Part shown: in pieces, positions 52,796 through 61,653 of the stretch
Layout of the letters: each line of letters begins with the position of its first letter
How positions within the stretch are numbered: position 1 is the first letter of the stretch
Assembly (NCBI RefSeq): GCF_039649665.1
Contig: NZ_JBDJAW010000041.1
Span: forward strand, 1 to 64,000
From: Microbispora sp. ZYX-F-249
GTDB lineage: Bacteria > Actinomycetota > Actinomycetes > Streptosporangiales > Streptosporangiaceae
Direction: 5' to 3'
Length of the DNA stretch: 64,000 nt
Program-made: the position numbers and the translations under genes
The notes under the pieces: generated by a model
The model's input: only the letters and a program-made list of their open reading frames with translations
Told to the model about the DNA's origin: nothing
Database searches by the model: none

Positions 52796-53149
52796 ATGGC
52801 GGCGAAGGATCGGCTGGGCAGACAGGGCGAACAACTCGCCGTGACCTTTCTGACGGCGAAAGGCATGCACATACTCGACCGCAACTGGCGCTGCGCGGAG
52901 GGCGAGATCGACATCGTCGCCCGCGACGGCAACGCGCTGGTGATCGTGGAGGTGAAGACCCGCTCCGGGCGCAGCCACGGCACCGCGTTCGAGGCGGTCA
53001 CCGGCGCGAAACTGCTCCGCCTGCGGACGCTGGCCGGCAGATGGCTCGCCACGTGCACCGAGCGCTTCGACACGATACGGATCGACGTGATCGCGATAGA
53101 GCGGTTCGCCGGCGACTTCTCCCTCAGGCACGAGCGCGGGGTGGTCTGA
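52796..53149 (+). CDS. YraN/UPF0102 family endonuclease-like protein
   Basis: This 117-residue protein has the restriction-endonuclease-like fold of the UPF0102 family: LGRQGEQLAVTFL (residues 6-18), GEIDIVARDG, VIVEVKTRSG with the nuclease-type ExK, and FDTIRIDVIAIER. Members are found beside comM and dprA and are thought to act on DNA in repair or uptake, but function is unproven. GGAGG is well placed. It leads a plus-strand run yraN-comM-dprA with almost no gaps. Confidence 0.93.
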   Translation: MAAKDRLGRQGEQLAVTFLTAKGMHILDRNWRCAEGEIDIVARDGNALVIVEVKTRSGRSHGTAFEAVTGAKLLRLRTLAGRWLATCTERFDTIRIDVIAIERFAGDFSLRHERGVV

Positions 53150-53150
53150 G

Positions 53151-54707
53151 ATGCCCGTGGCCCGGACGCACTGCGTCGGCCTCGTGGGCGTCACCGGACG
53201 CCTCGTCGAGGTCGAGGCCGATGTCGGCCCCGGCGTCGCCGGAACGCACTTCATCGGGCTTCTCGACACCGCGATCAGCGAAGCCCGGGGCCGCGTGAGG
53301 TCCGCGCTGATCAACAGCAGGTTCGCCTGGCCGGACGCGCGGGTCACCGTGAGCCTGTCCCCGGCCACGCTGCCCAAGCGGGGGTCGCTCTTCGATCTGG
53401 CCATCGCGATCGCGGTGCTCGGCGCGGCCGGCGCCTTGCCCGCGCAGCGGATCTCGGCGCCGATGTTCCTCGGCGAGCTCGGTCTCGACGGGCGGGTCCG
53501 TCCGGTCCGGGGCGTGCTGCCGGCCGCGCTCGCCGCCGCCGAGGCGGGGGTGCGCACGGTCGTGGTGCCCGCGCTCAACGCCGCCGAGGCCGCCCTGGTG
53601 CCCGACCTCACCGTGGTTCCCGTCGCCACGCTCGGCGAACTCGTGGGATGGCTGCGCTCGGGCGACCTGCACCGGCTTCCGGTGGTGGCGGAGGCCGCCG
53701 CGCTGTCGCGGGAGGCCGAGCACCTCGCGCACGCCGAGGGCACGCCGGGGCCGGACCTGTGCGATGTGGCCGGGCAGCCGATGGGCCGCAAAGCACTGGA
53801 GGTGTGCGCGGCCGGCGGGCACAACCTGTGGATGCTGGGCCCACCGGGAAGCGGCAAGACCATGCTCGCCGAGCGTCTGCCGACCCTCCTTCCGCCGCTC
53901 GACCAGGAGAAGGCGCTGGAGGTGTCCGCCATCCACTCGGTGGCCGGAACGCTGCCTGCGGGGCGTCCACTGCTCACCCGGCCCCCGTTCATGGCTCCGC
54001 ACCACAGCGCGACGATGGCGGCCGTCGTCGGCGGTGGGAGCGGAGGCGTCGTGCGCCCCGGAGCGGTGTCGCTCGCGCATAGGGGCGTGCTCTTCCTCGA
54101 CGAGGCCCCGGAGTTCGCGACCACTGTGCTCGACTCCCTGCGGCAGCCGCTCGAGTCCGGGAAGGTGACGATCGCACGGGCTGTCGGCGCGGTCACGTTC
54201 CCCGCCCGGTTCACGCTGGTCCTCGCGGCCAATCCGTGTCCCTGTGGCCTGCAGGGAACGGTCGGACACCCCTGCAGGTGCACCCCCGCAGGGCGGCGGC
54301 GCTATCTCGACCGGCTCTCGGGGCCGCTGCTGGACCGCGTCGACGTGAAGATGAAGATCGGCCGGGCCACCCGTGCCGAGTTGCTCGCGGACCGGCACTT
54401 CGTGGAGACCAGCGCGACCGTGGCCGAGCGGGTGAGGCTGGCGCGCGAGCGGGCCGCCGGGCGGTTGTCCGGCACCCCTTGGCGCACCAACGCCGAGGTG
54501 TCCTCGTCCGCGTTGCACCGCGACCTCCGCCTGCCCGACGCCGCGATGGCCCCGCTGCACCGGGGCCTCGACGTGGGCACGCTCAGCGCACGCGGGCTGG
54601 ACCGCGTGCTCCGCGTCTCCTGGACGCTCGCGGACCTCGCCGGCAAGGACCGTCCGGGCCAGACCGAGACCTCGGCGGCCCTCGCACTATGGCTCGGAGT
54701 GGACTGA
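53151..54707 (+). CDS. ComM/YifB Mg-chelatase-like AAA+ helicase
   Basis: This 518-residue protein belongs to the family whose Vibrio member is a branch-migration helicase in natural transformation. An N-terminal Lon-like domain is followed by an AAA+ core: Walker A GPPGSGKTM near residue 231, Walker B LFLDEAPEF near 313, then NPCPCGLQG with the zinc-like Cys cluster continuing HPCRCTP, and the C-terminal SARGLDRVLRVSWTLADL domain. It starts one base after the yraN stop and overlaps dprA by one base (TGATG). Confidence 0.96.
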   Translation: MPVARTHCVGLVGVTGRLVEVEADVGPGVAGTHFIGLLDTAISEARGRVRSALINSRFAWPDARVTVSLSPATLPKRGSLFDLAIAIAVLGAAGALPAQRISAPMFLGELGLDGRVRPVRGVLPAALAAAEAGVRTVVVPALNAAEAALVPDLTVVPVATLGELVGWLRSGDLHRLPVVAEAAALSREAEHLAHAEGTPGPDLCDVAGQPMGRKALEVCAAGGHNLWMLGPPGSGKTMLAERLPTLLPPLDQEKALEVSAIHSVAGTLPAGRPLLTRPPFMAPHHSATMAAVVGGGSGGVVRPGAVSLAHRGVLFLDEAPEFATTVLDSLRQPLESGKVTIARAVGAVTFPARFTLVLAANPCPCGLQGTVGHPCRCTPAGRRRYLDRLSGPLLDRVDVKMKIGRATRAELLADRHFVETSATVAERVRLARERAAGRLSGTPWRTNAEVSSSALHRDLRLPDAAMAPLHRGLDVGTLSARGLDRVLRVSWTLADLAGKDRPGQTETSAALALWLGVD

Positions 54708-56041
54708 TGGATACGACCGAATTCCGCACCGCCGACAACGCACCGGCCGGCGACGCCCTCGCCCCGGCAGCGGGCACCCCCGGCACGGCCGGGAACATCG
54801 ATGACCCTGCCGGGACCATGAAGGACGCGGCCGGGAACATGGATGGCTCGGCCGGGGACGCCGATGACGCGGCCGGGCAGGGCGGGGCGGAGCGGCTTGC
54901 CCGGGTGGCGATCATGCGCATGGCCGAGGCGGGCGACGCGGTGATGGGCCGGTTGATCACGCGCTTCGGACCGGTGGGCGCGATGCGGCAGGCGAGACGC
55001 GGCGTGCTGGATCCCGGCTTCGCACGTGACGAGAGAGACCGCGCCGACGCTTCCCGGCGCCATCTCGATCTCGGCCGGCATGCGGCCGCCTGGGCGGCCC
55101 GCTACTCCGACCCCGCGGGCGACCTGGCGCAGGGCAGGCGGCGAGGAGCGCGGCTGGTCGTCCCGGGCGACGCCGAATGGCCCACTCAGCTCGACGACCT
55201 CGGAGACGCCCGGCCGTTCGGCCTGTGGGTGGACGGGCGGGCGAACCTTCGGTTCTCCTGCCTGCGCTCGGTCTCCGTCGTCGGCGCCAGAGCCGCGACC
55301 GCGTACGGCACGACCGTGGCGGCCGAGTTCGCCATGAGCCTCGGCGGACGTGGCTGGACCGTGATCAGCGGGGGTGCCTACGGGATCGACGGCGCCGCGC
55401 ACCGGGGCGCGCTGGCCGCCGGGACGCCGACGGTCGTCGTCCTCGCCTGCGGGACGGACGTGTGTTACCCCAGCGCCCACGAGGACCTGTTCCGTGCCGT
55501 GCGCGAGCGGGGCGTGGTGATCAGTGAGTGGCCGCCGGGCGCTCACCCCACCCGGCTGCGCTTCCTCATCCGCAACCGGGTCATCGCGGCCCTGTCGCGG
55601 GGAACCGTTGTCGTCCAGGCGGCCGCGCGCAGCGGTGCGCTCAACACGGCCACTCACGCCTGGGGCCTCAACCGGCACCTGATGGCCGTTCCCGGTCCCA
55701 TCACCACGGACGTCTCCGCGGGCTGCCACGTCCTGATCCGTCAGGGCAAGGCCGTCTGCGTCACCACGGCCGATGAGATCATCGAGCTGGTCGGCTCCAT
55801 CGGCGACGACCTCGCGCCGGAGCGACGCGGGCCCGTGCGGCCTCGTGACGGACTGAACGACGAGACCAGGCGTGTGCTCGAAGCGATTCCCGCACGGGGT
55901 GCCACGGGTCCCGCCGCGATCGCCGTCGCCGCCGGGGTGGACATCGGAACCGCGCTCGCCTGCCTCGGCGCCCTGGCCGCCGCGGGGTTCGTCGAGAACG
56001 TGGATCGGGGGTGGCGGCTGCGGCCCGAGGCGCGTGAATGA
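54707..56041 (+). CDS. DNA-processing protein DprA
   Basis: This 444-residue protein loads RecA onto single-stranded DNA during transformation. The Rossmann-like core has SVSVVGARAATAYG, ISGGAYGIDGAAHRGAL, LACGTDVCYP, FLIRNRVIAALS and ARSGALNTATHA. A C-terminal winged helix (GPAAIAVAAGVD onward) is present. The first 60 residues form an acidic low-complexity tail with AAGNMDGSAGDADDAAG. Start overlaps the comM stop. Actinomycetes keep dprA and comM though few are known to be naturally transformable. Confidence 0.95.
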   Translation: MDTTEFRTADNAPAGDALAPAAGTPGTAGNIDDPAGTMKDAAGNMDGSAGDADDAAGQGGAERLARVAIMRMAEAGDAVMGRLITRFGPVGAMRQARRGVLDPGFARDERDRADASRRHLDLGRHAAAWAARYSDPAGDLAQGRRRGARLVVPGDAEWPTQLDDLGDARPFGLWVDGRANLRFSCLRSVSVVGARAATAYGTTVAAEFAMSLGGRGWTVISGGAYGIDGAAHRGALAAGTPTVVVLACGTDVCYPSAHEDLFRAVRERGVVISEWPPGAHPTRLRFLIRNRVIAALSRGTVVVQAAARSGALNTATHAWGLNRHLMAVPGPITTDVSAGCHVLIRQGKAVCVTTADEIIELVGSIGDDLAPERRGPVRPRDGLNDETRRVLEAIPARGATGPAAIAVAAGVDIGTALACLGALAAAGFVENVDRGWRLRPEARE

Positions 56042-56461
56042 ACCGCCGGCACCGGGCCGAAGCGGCCGCCGCCCGGGGGTGAAACCGGCGGCGCGGATCA
56101 GCTGCGGCACCCGGCGCTGGGGACGAACCGGCGGCGCCCGGCGCTCCGGGAGCAACGCGCGAGACGACACGCCGAAGAGGCCCGATGCCCCCGGGACGAA
56201 CCGCCGGCACCGCTCACGCGGCACGCCCGGGAACGCGCCCCCTGGATAGCATCCGGGGTCGTGGCCGTGCTCCCTTTCGCACGGCTTACGGAAACGGAGG
56301 CGCTCATGCGCATCGGGTGCCGCTCGTGGGCAGTGGGACCACAAGAGGTGGGCCCCGGCCGGTCCGTCGCCGTCACCGGGGCCGCGAGAGTCAACGGGCT
56401 ACGGGGCTCCCGCGGGCGGCTCCCGCGCCCATCGAGCGGGAAGCGAGGGGAAGGACGCGCC
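56042..56461. other. dprA-xerC intergenic region with repeated GC-rich motif
   Basis: There is no convincing gene in these 420 bases. A motif related to GAACCGSCGGCRC recurs at about 56042, 56081, 56128 and 56198 in both orientations. TAGCAT near 56246 is a possible -10 element for xerC. An in-frame ATG at 56309 would extend xerC by 51 poorly conserved residues and is not preferred. Confidence 0.4.
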
Positions 56462-57382
56462 GTGACAGCGGGCGAGGAGCAGGGGCTCGGGGAGTTCGAC
56501 GCCGTCCTGGAGCGGTTCGAGCGGCATCTGCGGCTCGAACGGGACCTGTCGCCACATACGACCAGGGCGTATCTGGGGGACATCTCCTCGCTGATCGCGC
56601 ACATGAGGGCCGCCGGGCACGAGAACGTCACCGCTCTCGACGTGACCGTCCTGCGCGACTGGCTGGGAGACCAGCACCAGGCCGGACGATCGAGGGCGAC
56701 GCTCGCCCGCCGTTCCGCCTGTGCCCGCGTCTTCACCGCCTTCTGCCACCGGCGGGGATGGCTGGCGAGTGACCCCGGGTTGCTCCTCGGCACGGCGAAG
56801 GCCGAACGCCGGCTGCCGAAGGTGCTGGACCAGACGGAGGCCGAAGCCGTCCTCGGCACACAGGGAGACGGTGACCCCAGGGACCTGCGCGATCGCGCGA
56901 TGCTGGAGCTGCTGTACGCGACCGGCGTGCGGGTGAGCGAGCTGTGCGGCCTCGACGTCGACGACGTGGACCGGGACCGCCGTACGGTCCGCGTGCTGGG
57001 GAAGGGACGCAAGGAGCGGACGGTGCCCTTCGGTCTCCCCGCGCTGCACGCCCTGGACGGCTGGTGCGTCCGGGGCAGACCCCTATGGGTCCGCGAAGGG
57101 AGCGGCCCCGCGCTCTTCCTCGGCGTGCGGGGAGGCCGGATCGACCAGGGGACCGTCAGACGCGTCGTGCACGCCCGTCTGGCGCAGGTCGAGGGGGCAC
57201 CCGACATGGGCCCCCACGGGCTGCGCCACACCGCCGCCACGCACCTGCTCGAAGGCGGGGCGGACCTGCGATCCGTGCAGGAGATGCTCGGGCACGCGTC
57301 CCTGGCCACCACGCAGATCTACACGCACGTGTCCATCGAGCGGCTGCGGGCCGCCTACCGCCAGGCCCATCCCCGCGCCTGA
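56462..57382 (+). CDS. Tyrosine recombinase XerC
   Basis: This 306-residue site-specific recombinase resolves chromosome dimers. The N-terminal SAM-like core-binding domain (FERHLRLERDLSPHTTRAYLGD) is followed by a catalytic domain with Arg in ATGVRVSELCGL, Lys in VLGKGRKERTV, HGLRHTAATHLLEGG, the His in MLGHASLATTQIY and the nucleophile Tyr in that same segment. The GTG at 56462 has AAGGA six bases upstream and matches the usual XerC start. It converges with the M23 peptidase. Confidence 0.95.
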   Translation: MTAGEEQGLGEFDAVLERFERHLRLERDLSPHTTRAYLGDISSLIAHMRAAGHENVTALDVTVLRDWLGDQHQAGRSRATLARRSACARVFTAFCHRRGWLASDPGLLLGTAKAERRLPKVLDQTEAEAVLGTQGDGDPRDLRDRAMLELLYATGVRVSELCGLDVDDVDRDRRTVRVLGKGRKERTVPFGLPALHALDGWCVRGRPLWVREGSGPALFLGVRGGRIDQGTVRRVVHARLAQVEGAPDMGPHGLRHTAATHLLEGGADLRSVQEMLGHASLATTQIYTHVSIERLRAAYRQAHPRA

Positions 57383-57388
57383 CCACCG

Positions 57389-57434
57389 GGTCACCGCGGG
57401 GCCACCGCGGGGTCACCGCGGGGTCACCGCCGGG
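57389..57434. repeat. 11-bp tandem repeat between xerC and M23 genes
   Basis: Four head-to-tail units of about GGTCACCGCGG (variants GGCCACCGCGG and GGTCACCGCCG) fill the gap between the two convergent genes. The period is 11 bases. It replaces the hairpin terminator one would expect here. Confidence 0.7.
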
Positions 57435-57469
57435 GCGCGTCCGGTCGCCCGGGAGGCCGAACCCGCTCA

Positions 57470-58189
57470 TCACGGGCCCGGACGGGGTCCGCTGACCGGC
57501 CACCGGGGCAGGAGGCGGACCTGCCCCCGGCCGAACAACAGGAGCGGGTCCAGGTAGAGGCGTCCGCGCAGCAGTCCCCAGTGAAGGCAGGAGGCGCAGT
57601 GCAGACAGGAGGCGCAGTGCGCGGCGCCGTCCTCCTCGATCGTGCCGATGACCTGACCGGCCGCGACGACGTCGCCCGGCCGGACCAGGGCGCGGACCGG
57701 CAGGTAGGTGGTGCGCAGGCCACCGGGATGGACGATCGTCACGACCCCTCGGCCGGCGACCCGCTCGGCCAGGCCGACGGTTCCCGCTCCCGCGGCCGTC
57801 ACCTTCTCCCCGGGCCGCGCGGCCAGGTCCACACCCCGGTGACCGGCCAGCCAGCGCTGTGCGGGCGGGTCGAAGCGCCTGATCGGACGTGCGGGCCCAG
57901 GAAGCGGCCAGCGCCATCGGGGCCCACGCTCCTCGTGCGGTCCCGTCCTGCCCGGCGCGCCGGGCGTGACCCGCAACGCCCGCGCGCCCGGCGTGACCGC
58001 CTCCACCGGCTGCGTGGCGCCACGGGGCCGGGCCGCCGCGGCCGCCCCGATCCCGGGCGCGCTCGCCGTCCCGCCGGCCGCGTGAGGCCCCATGAGGACC
58101 GGAGCGGCGACGGGCACGAGGGCGGAACGGGGACGCGTGAGGACCACGGTCAGCATGGACAGCACGAGCACGTACGCGACGAGACGCAT
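57470..58189 (-). CDS. M23-type peptidoglycan peptidase-like protein
   Basis: This 239-residue exported protein has a signal-anchor at 1-20, a variable Ala/Pro/Gly-rich stretch, then a lysostaphin-like M23 domain (about 100-225) with GHRGVDLAARPGEKVTAAGAG and the metal-site residues His and Asp in HRGVD. The second conserved site is CLHWG where catalytic members have HxH, so the first His is Cys. The site is preceded by a direct duplication of six residues (HCASCL twice). The protein may be weakly active or act as an activator. It is adjacent to DUF2469 rather than rpsB. Confidence 0.85.
   Translation of the reverse strand: MRLVAYVLVLSMLTVVLTRPRSALVPVAAPVLMGPHAAGGTASAPGIGAAAAARPRGATQPVEAVTPGARALRVTPGAPGRTGPHEERGPRWRWPLPGPARPIRRFDPPAQRWLAGHRGVDLAARPGEKVTAAGAGTVGLAERVAGRGVVTIVHPGGLRTTYLPVRALVRPGDVVAAGQVIGTIEEDGAAHCASCLHCASCLHWGLLRGRLYLDPLLLFGRGQVRLLPRWPVSGPRPGP
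57585..57620 (-). repeat. 18-bp tandem duplication in M23 gene
   Basis: Two adjacent 18-base units that differ at one position encode HCASCL twice, right beside the second active-site motif. The near-identity indicates a recent in-frame duplication. Confidence 0.9.
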
Positions 58190-58262
58190 GCCCCCGACGA
58201 TGTCTGCCGCAGGCCTGCGCAGAAGCGGCCGAACGCCGTTCTGGGGACAACCCCCGGCATGG

Positions 58263-58586
58263 TCAGCTCGAGAAGCCCTCCTTGGGCATCTCGAGGTCGG
58301 GCTTGGCCAGTTCCTCGATGTTGACGTCCTTGAAGGTCACAACCCGAACGTTCTTCACGAAACGGGCAGGGCGGTACATGTCCCAAACCCAGGCGTCCTG
58401 CATCTTCACGTCGAAGAAGACGTCGCCGTTCTCGGCGGTGCGGACGTCGAGATCGACGGAATTGGTGAGATAGAAGCGCCGCTCGGTCTCGACCACGTAG
58501 GTGAACAGGCCGACCACGTCGCGGTACTCCCGGTAGAGCTGCAGCTCCATCTCGGTCTCGTACTTTTCGAGATCTTCCGCGCTCAT
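58263..58586 (-). CDS. DUF2469 family protein
   Basis: This 107-residue protein is found in nearly all actinobacteria next to rnhB and is of unknown function. The family pattern is SAEDLEKYETEMELQLYREYRDVVGLF, seen here as DLEKYETEMELQLYREY followed by RDVVGLFTYVVETERRFYL, with DVFFDVKMQDAWVWDMYRP later. It is acidic, with no signal or membrane helix. It lies 54 bases after rnhB on the same strand. The expected next genes have been replaced by the inverted block. Confidence 0.93.
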   Translation of the reverse strand: MSAEDLEKYETEMELQLYREYRDVVGLFTYVVETERRFYLTNSVDLDVRTAENGDVFFDVKMQDAWVWDMYRPARFVKNVRVVTFKDVNIEELAKPDLEMPKEGFSS

Positions 58587-58640
58587 CCCGGTCCTCCTCT
58601 TCCACGCCCCGTCGAGATCCCCCGCTGGGACCGGCCCCGT

Positions 58641-59366
58641 TCAGACGACACCGGCCCCGACCTCATTCTCGCGCATGTCCTCATCCTGCCCCGTCCACAG
58701 GCCCTCGGCGGGGATCCGTGTCCCACGAGTCACCCTGGCCACCGTCACGAACGAGAACCGATGGTGGGGGCTCGGGCCATGCCGGGCTAGGGCCCTCCGG
58801 TGGCCGGGAGTCACGTACCCCTTGTGCAGGGCGAAGCCGTACTGCGGATAGATCTCGTCGAGACCGTGCATCAGCCGGTCCCTGGTCACCTTCGCCACGA
58901 TCGAGGCCGCGGCCACGCACGCGGCGACCTGGTCGCCCTTCCACACCGCCAGCGACGGCGCCGGCAGCCCCGCCACCGGGAAACCGTCCACGAGGACGTA
59001 ACCGGGGACGAGCCCCAGCCCGGCGACGGCCCGCCGCATCCCCGCGATGTTGCACTTGTGCAGGCCGCGCGCGTCGATCTCCTCGGGAGGGATCACGACC
59101 ACGTTCACGGCCCGGGCGGTCGCCGTGATCCGCTCGTAGAGGCGTTCGCGGACCGCCTCGGTCAGGAGCTTGGAATCGCTCAGTCCGTCGATCTCCCGCC
59201 CCAGCACCACCGCGGCGACGACCAGGGGCCCGGCACAGGCGCCACGCCCGGCCTCGTCCACCCCGGCGACCGGCGTGAACCCCCGCCGGGCCAGGGCCCG
59301 CTCGTAGCCGTAAAGTCCGGAGTCCCGTCGTACGACACTCGGGCGCGGGCGATAGACAGCTGTCAT
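58641..59366 (-). CDS. Ribonuclease HII
   Basis: This 241-residue enzyme removes ribonucleotides misincorporated in DNA. Catalytic Asp-Glu are in [15 protein letters not shown] near residue 33, the second Asp is in [10 protein letters not shown], and the third is in LVDGFPV. The GRG pocket, [12 protein letters not shown] and [14 protein letters not shown] are standard. The extra C-terminal 30 residues are variable. The ATG at 59366 lacks a clear Shine-Dalgarno. Confidence 0.95.
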   Translation of the reverse strand: MTAVYRPRPSVVRRDSGLYGYERALARRGFTPVAGVDEAGRGACAGPLVVAAVVLGREIDGLSDSKLLTEAVRERLYERITATARAVNVVVIPPEEIDARGLHKCNIAGMRRAVAGLGLVPGYVLVDGFPVAGLPAPSLAVWKGDQVAACVAAASIVAKVTRDRLMHGLDEIYPQYGFALHKGYVTPGHRRALARHGPSPHHRFSFVTVARVTRGTRIPAEGLWTGQDEDMRENEVGAGVV

Positions 59367-59444
59367 GACGACTAGCAGATTACGCCCCATTCAGGACCGG
59401 CGATACGGCCGGAACCGCCATCGGCGGCAAAGCCGCAGGTGAGA

Positions 59445-60152
59445 TCAGCGTACGGCGGAGAAAGTCTCCGGCCGGGACAGGAAGGAGATCCGGTTCAGCG
59501 GCCAGTAGCGCAGGAACGCCCGTCCGATCACGTCGTCCTCGGAGACCGTTCCCTGATACCCGTTCTCCATGTTGGAGCGCGAGTCCGCCGAGTTGTTCCG
59601 GTGGTCGCCCATCAGCCACAGCCGGCCCTTGGGAACCTTGACGTCGAAGTCACGGCCGGAGGGATAGACCCCCGGGTAGAGGTACTTGTTCTCCTCGTCC
59701 AGCGGGGTCCCGTTCACCGTGATGCGGCGCTTGGCGTCGCAGCACTTCACGTGGTCGCCACCGACGCCGATCACCCGCTTGATCGTGTCCTCGCCGTCCC
59801 AGCCCTTGAAGACCACGATGTCGCCGCGCTCCACCGGGCCGAGCTTGTACGCCAGTTTGTTGACCACCACGTAGTCGTCCACCAGGAGCGTGTTCTGCAT
59901 CGACTCCGACGGAATGTAGAACGACTGCAGCAGGAAGGCGTGGACCAGCAGGGCGACGACGACCCCGCCGAGGACGTACAGGAGGGTCTCCAGAAGGCCG
60001 GAGCCCTTCTTCTTGGCGGGCCGGTCCTCCTCCCCCTCGCCGGTGGTCCGCTCGCCTTCTCCCTCGGCCGGCTCGGCCGGATCCTCCGGGACGCCGTCCG
60101 CCGCCCCGGCAGGCCCTGCGGTTCCTAAGCGGCTCTCGTCGGCCTCTCCCAC
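59445..60152 (-). CDS. Signal peptidase I, second copy
   Basis: This 235-residue type I signal peptidase has an acidic N-terminal tail, one membrane helix (LLETLLYVLGGVVVALLVHAFLL) and the extracytoplasmic catalytic domain. The Ser is in FYIPSESMQNTL near residue 83, Lys in DTIKRVIGVGGD, and the GDHRNNSADSR box follows. I chose the GTG at 60152 because AGGAG is well placed. A GTG eight codons earlier overlaps the upstream stop as GTGA. It differs from its neighbour in the loop and C-terminus, so the pair is an old duplication with divided substrates. Confidence 0.93.
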   Translation of the reverse strand: MGEADESRLGTAGPAGAADGVPEDPAEPAEGEGERTTGEGEEDRPAKKKGSGLLETLLYVLGGVVVALLVHAFLLQSFYIPSESMQNTLLVDDYVVVNKLAYKLGPVERGDIVVFKGWDGEDTIKRVIGVGGDHVKCCDAKRRITVNGTPLDEENKYLYPGVYPSGRDFDVKVPKGRLWLMGDHRNNSADSRSNMENGYQGTVSEDDVIGRAFLRYWPLNRISFLSRPETFSAVR

Positions 60153-60172
60153 GGCTGTCTCCTCCCGCTCCG

Positions 60173-61024
60173 TCACGTCCTGCGCCTGGTCAGCCGCCTG
60201 CGCAGGGCCACCAGCGGCACGGCCCCCGCGAGGCCCGCGACGAACGGCGCCGCCCCGAGGGCCGCCTGGAGCGCCGGCTGCGCGAACGTCTCCGGAATCG
60301 GCAGGATCTTCGCCCGGTCGAACGGCCAGACGATGACGAAGGCGCGGCCGATCACCTTGTCGGCGGGGATGGTGCCGCCACCGGGGTCCCCCATGTGCAG
60401 GCGGGAGTCCCAGGAGACCGAGCGATGGTCGCCCATCACCCACAGACGGTCCGGCGGGACGGTGACCTCGAACTCGCGCCCGGACGGCTCGTCCCCGGGA
60501 TACAGGTACGACTTCTCCTCCAGCGGCACGCCGTTCACCGTGACCCGGCCCTGCTTGTCGCAGCACTTGACCTTGTCGCCCGGCACGCCGATGACGCGCT
60601 TGATGTAGTCCTTCTCCCCCGGCACGACCCCGAACGCGTTGCCGAGCCAGCGCAGCCCGGCCGCGATGGGGTTGGACGGCTCCTCGAGCTTCACCTCGGG
60701 GTCCCATGAGTCCACCCCGGAGAACACCACGATGTCGCCGCGCTCGATGTCGCGTACGTGGTAGACCAGCTTGTTCACCAGCACGCGGTCGTTGATGAGA
60801 AGCGTGTTCTCCATCGACTCGGACGGGATGTAGAACGCCTGGACCACGAAAGACTTGATCAGCAGCGCCAGGGCGAGAGCGACCACGATCAGAACGGGCA
60901 ACTCCCGCCAGAACGAGCCTTTTTTCTTCCCGTCCTCGGCGTTCTGCTTGACGTCTTCGGCGACCACGTCCACCCCGTCCTCGGCAGGGCGGCGCGTGCC
61001 CGGCCCCTGTCCCTCGCTAGCCAT
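60173..61024 (-). CDS. Signal peptidase I, first copy, with C-terminal membrane helix
   Basis: This 283-residue type I signal peptidase cleaves Sec and Tat signal peptides. The N-terminal tail is charged and the first helix spans LPVLIVVALALALLIKSFVV. Ser is in YIPSESMENTL, Lys in DYIKRVIGVPGD, and GDHRSVSWDSR is present. Unlike the second copy it has an added helix near the end (AAPFVAGLAGAVPLVAL) with an Arg-rich tail. Tandem non-identical lepB genes occur in other actinomycetes. Confidence 0.94.
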   Translation of the reverse strand: MASEGQGPGTRRPAEDGVDVVAEDVKQNAEDGKKKGSFWRELPVLIVVALALALLIKSFVVQAFYIPSESMENTLLINDRVLVNKLVYHVRDIERGDIVVFSGVDSWDPEVKLEEPSNPIAAGLRWLGNAFGVVPGEKDYIKRVIGVPGDKVKCCDKQGRVTVNGVPLEEKSYLYPGDEPSGREFEVTVPPDRLWVMGDHRSVSWDSRLHMGDPGGGTIPADKVIGRAFVIVWPFDRAKILPIPETFAQPALQAALGAAPFVAGLAGAVPLVALRRRLTRRRT

Positions 61025-61083
61025 CGCTGCTGAGCCTAGATGATGTCCACGACGGCGAGCGCCGGGGACACCGGATCACCGGC

Positions 61084-61112
61084 AAAAAGAAAGTGGCCCG
61101 CGCCTGGGGCAC
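61084..61112 (-). terminator. Intrinsic terminator after rplS
   Basis: On the minus strand, downstream of rplS, GTGCCCC pairs with GGGCCAC (one mismatch) around a 6-nt loop and is followed by TTTCTTTTT. This is the only textbook T-tract terminator seen in the window. It would separate rplS transcripts from the signal peptidase genes. Confidence 0.8.
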
Positions 61113-61132
61113 GGACCACGATCTTCAAAGCC

Positions 61133-61498
61133 TTACTTGCCGGCCGGCTGCGCCTCGCGCTTCTCGCGGATGCGGGCGGCCTTCCCGCGCAGGTCACGCA
61201 TGTAGTACAGCTTGGCCCGGCGGACGTCGCCGCGGGTGAGCACGTTGATCTTCTCGATCACGGGGCTGTGAACCGGGAAGGTGCGCTCGACGCCGACGCC
61301 GTAGCTGACCTTGCGGACCGTGAACGTCTCACGGATGCCACCGCCCTGGCGGCGCAGGACGAAGCCCTTGAACACCTGGATGCGGGACCGGTTGCCCTCG
61401 ACGACGCGGACGTGGACCTCCAGCGTGTCACCCGGGCGGAAAGCCGGTACGTCGCTGCGAAGGGCAGCCTTCTCGATCTCCTGGATCTGCGTGTGCAT
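61133..61498 (-). CDS. 50S ribosomal protein L19
   Basis: This 121-residue protein has the family pattern [60 protein letters not shown] and [19 protein letters not shown] (each seen in order). It sits at the 30S-50S interface. GAGGAA is seven bases before the ATG. It follows trmD and is followed by a T-tract terminator. Confidence 0.97.
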   Translation of the reverse strand: MHTQIQEIEKAALRSDVPAFRPGDTLEVHVRVVEGNRSRIQVFKGFVLRRQGGGIRETFTVRKVSYGVGVERTFPVHSPVIEKINVLTRGDVRRAKLYYMRDLRGKAARIREKREAQPAGK

Positions 61499-61653
61499 GG
61501 CGTCGGTTCCTCATTGACATGGGCACACGGAGGTCCACCCGGCCGGCCCGGAGGCTCGGCGACGAGGGGGACACGCGTGCTTGGCTTGATACGTCTTGTC
61601 TGCCGCGTCCAGACCGGGACGCACCCGGCCATGCCGAAGTAGGCAGCAGCGAT

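Noticed and set aside
56462-57382. XerC as an integrase of a mobile element
   Set aside because: It matches chromosomal XerC in length, motifs and neighbours (dprA/comM); no attachment sites or phage genes are present.
59445-61024. Assembly duplication of lepB
   Set aside because: The two copies differ throughout and only one has the C-terminal helix, so this is an old gene duplication.
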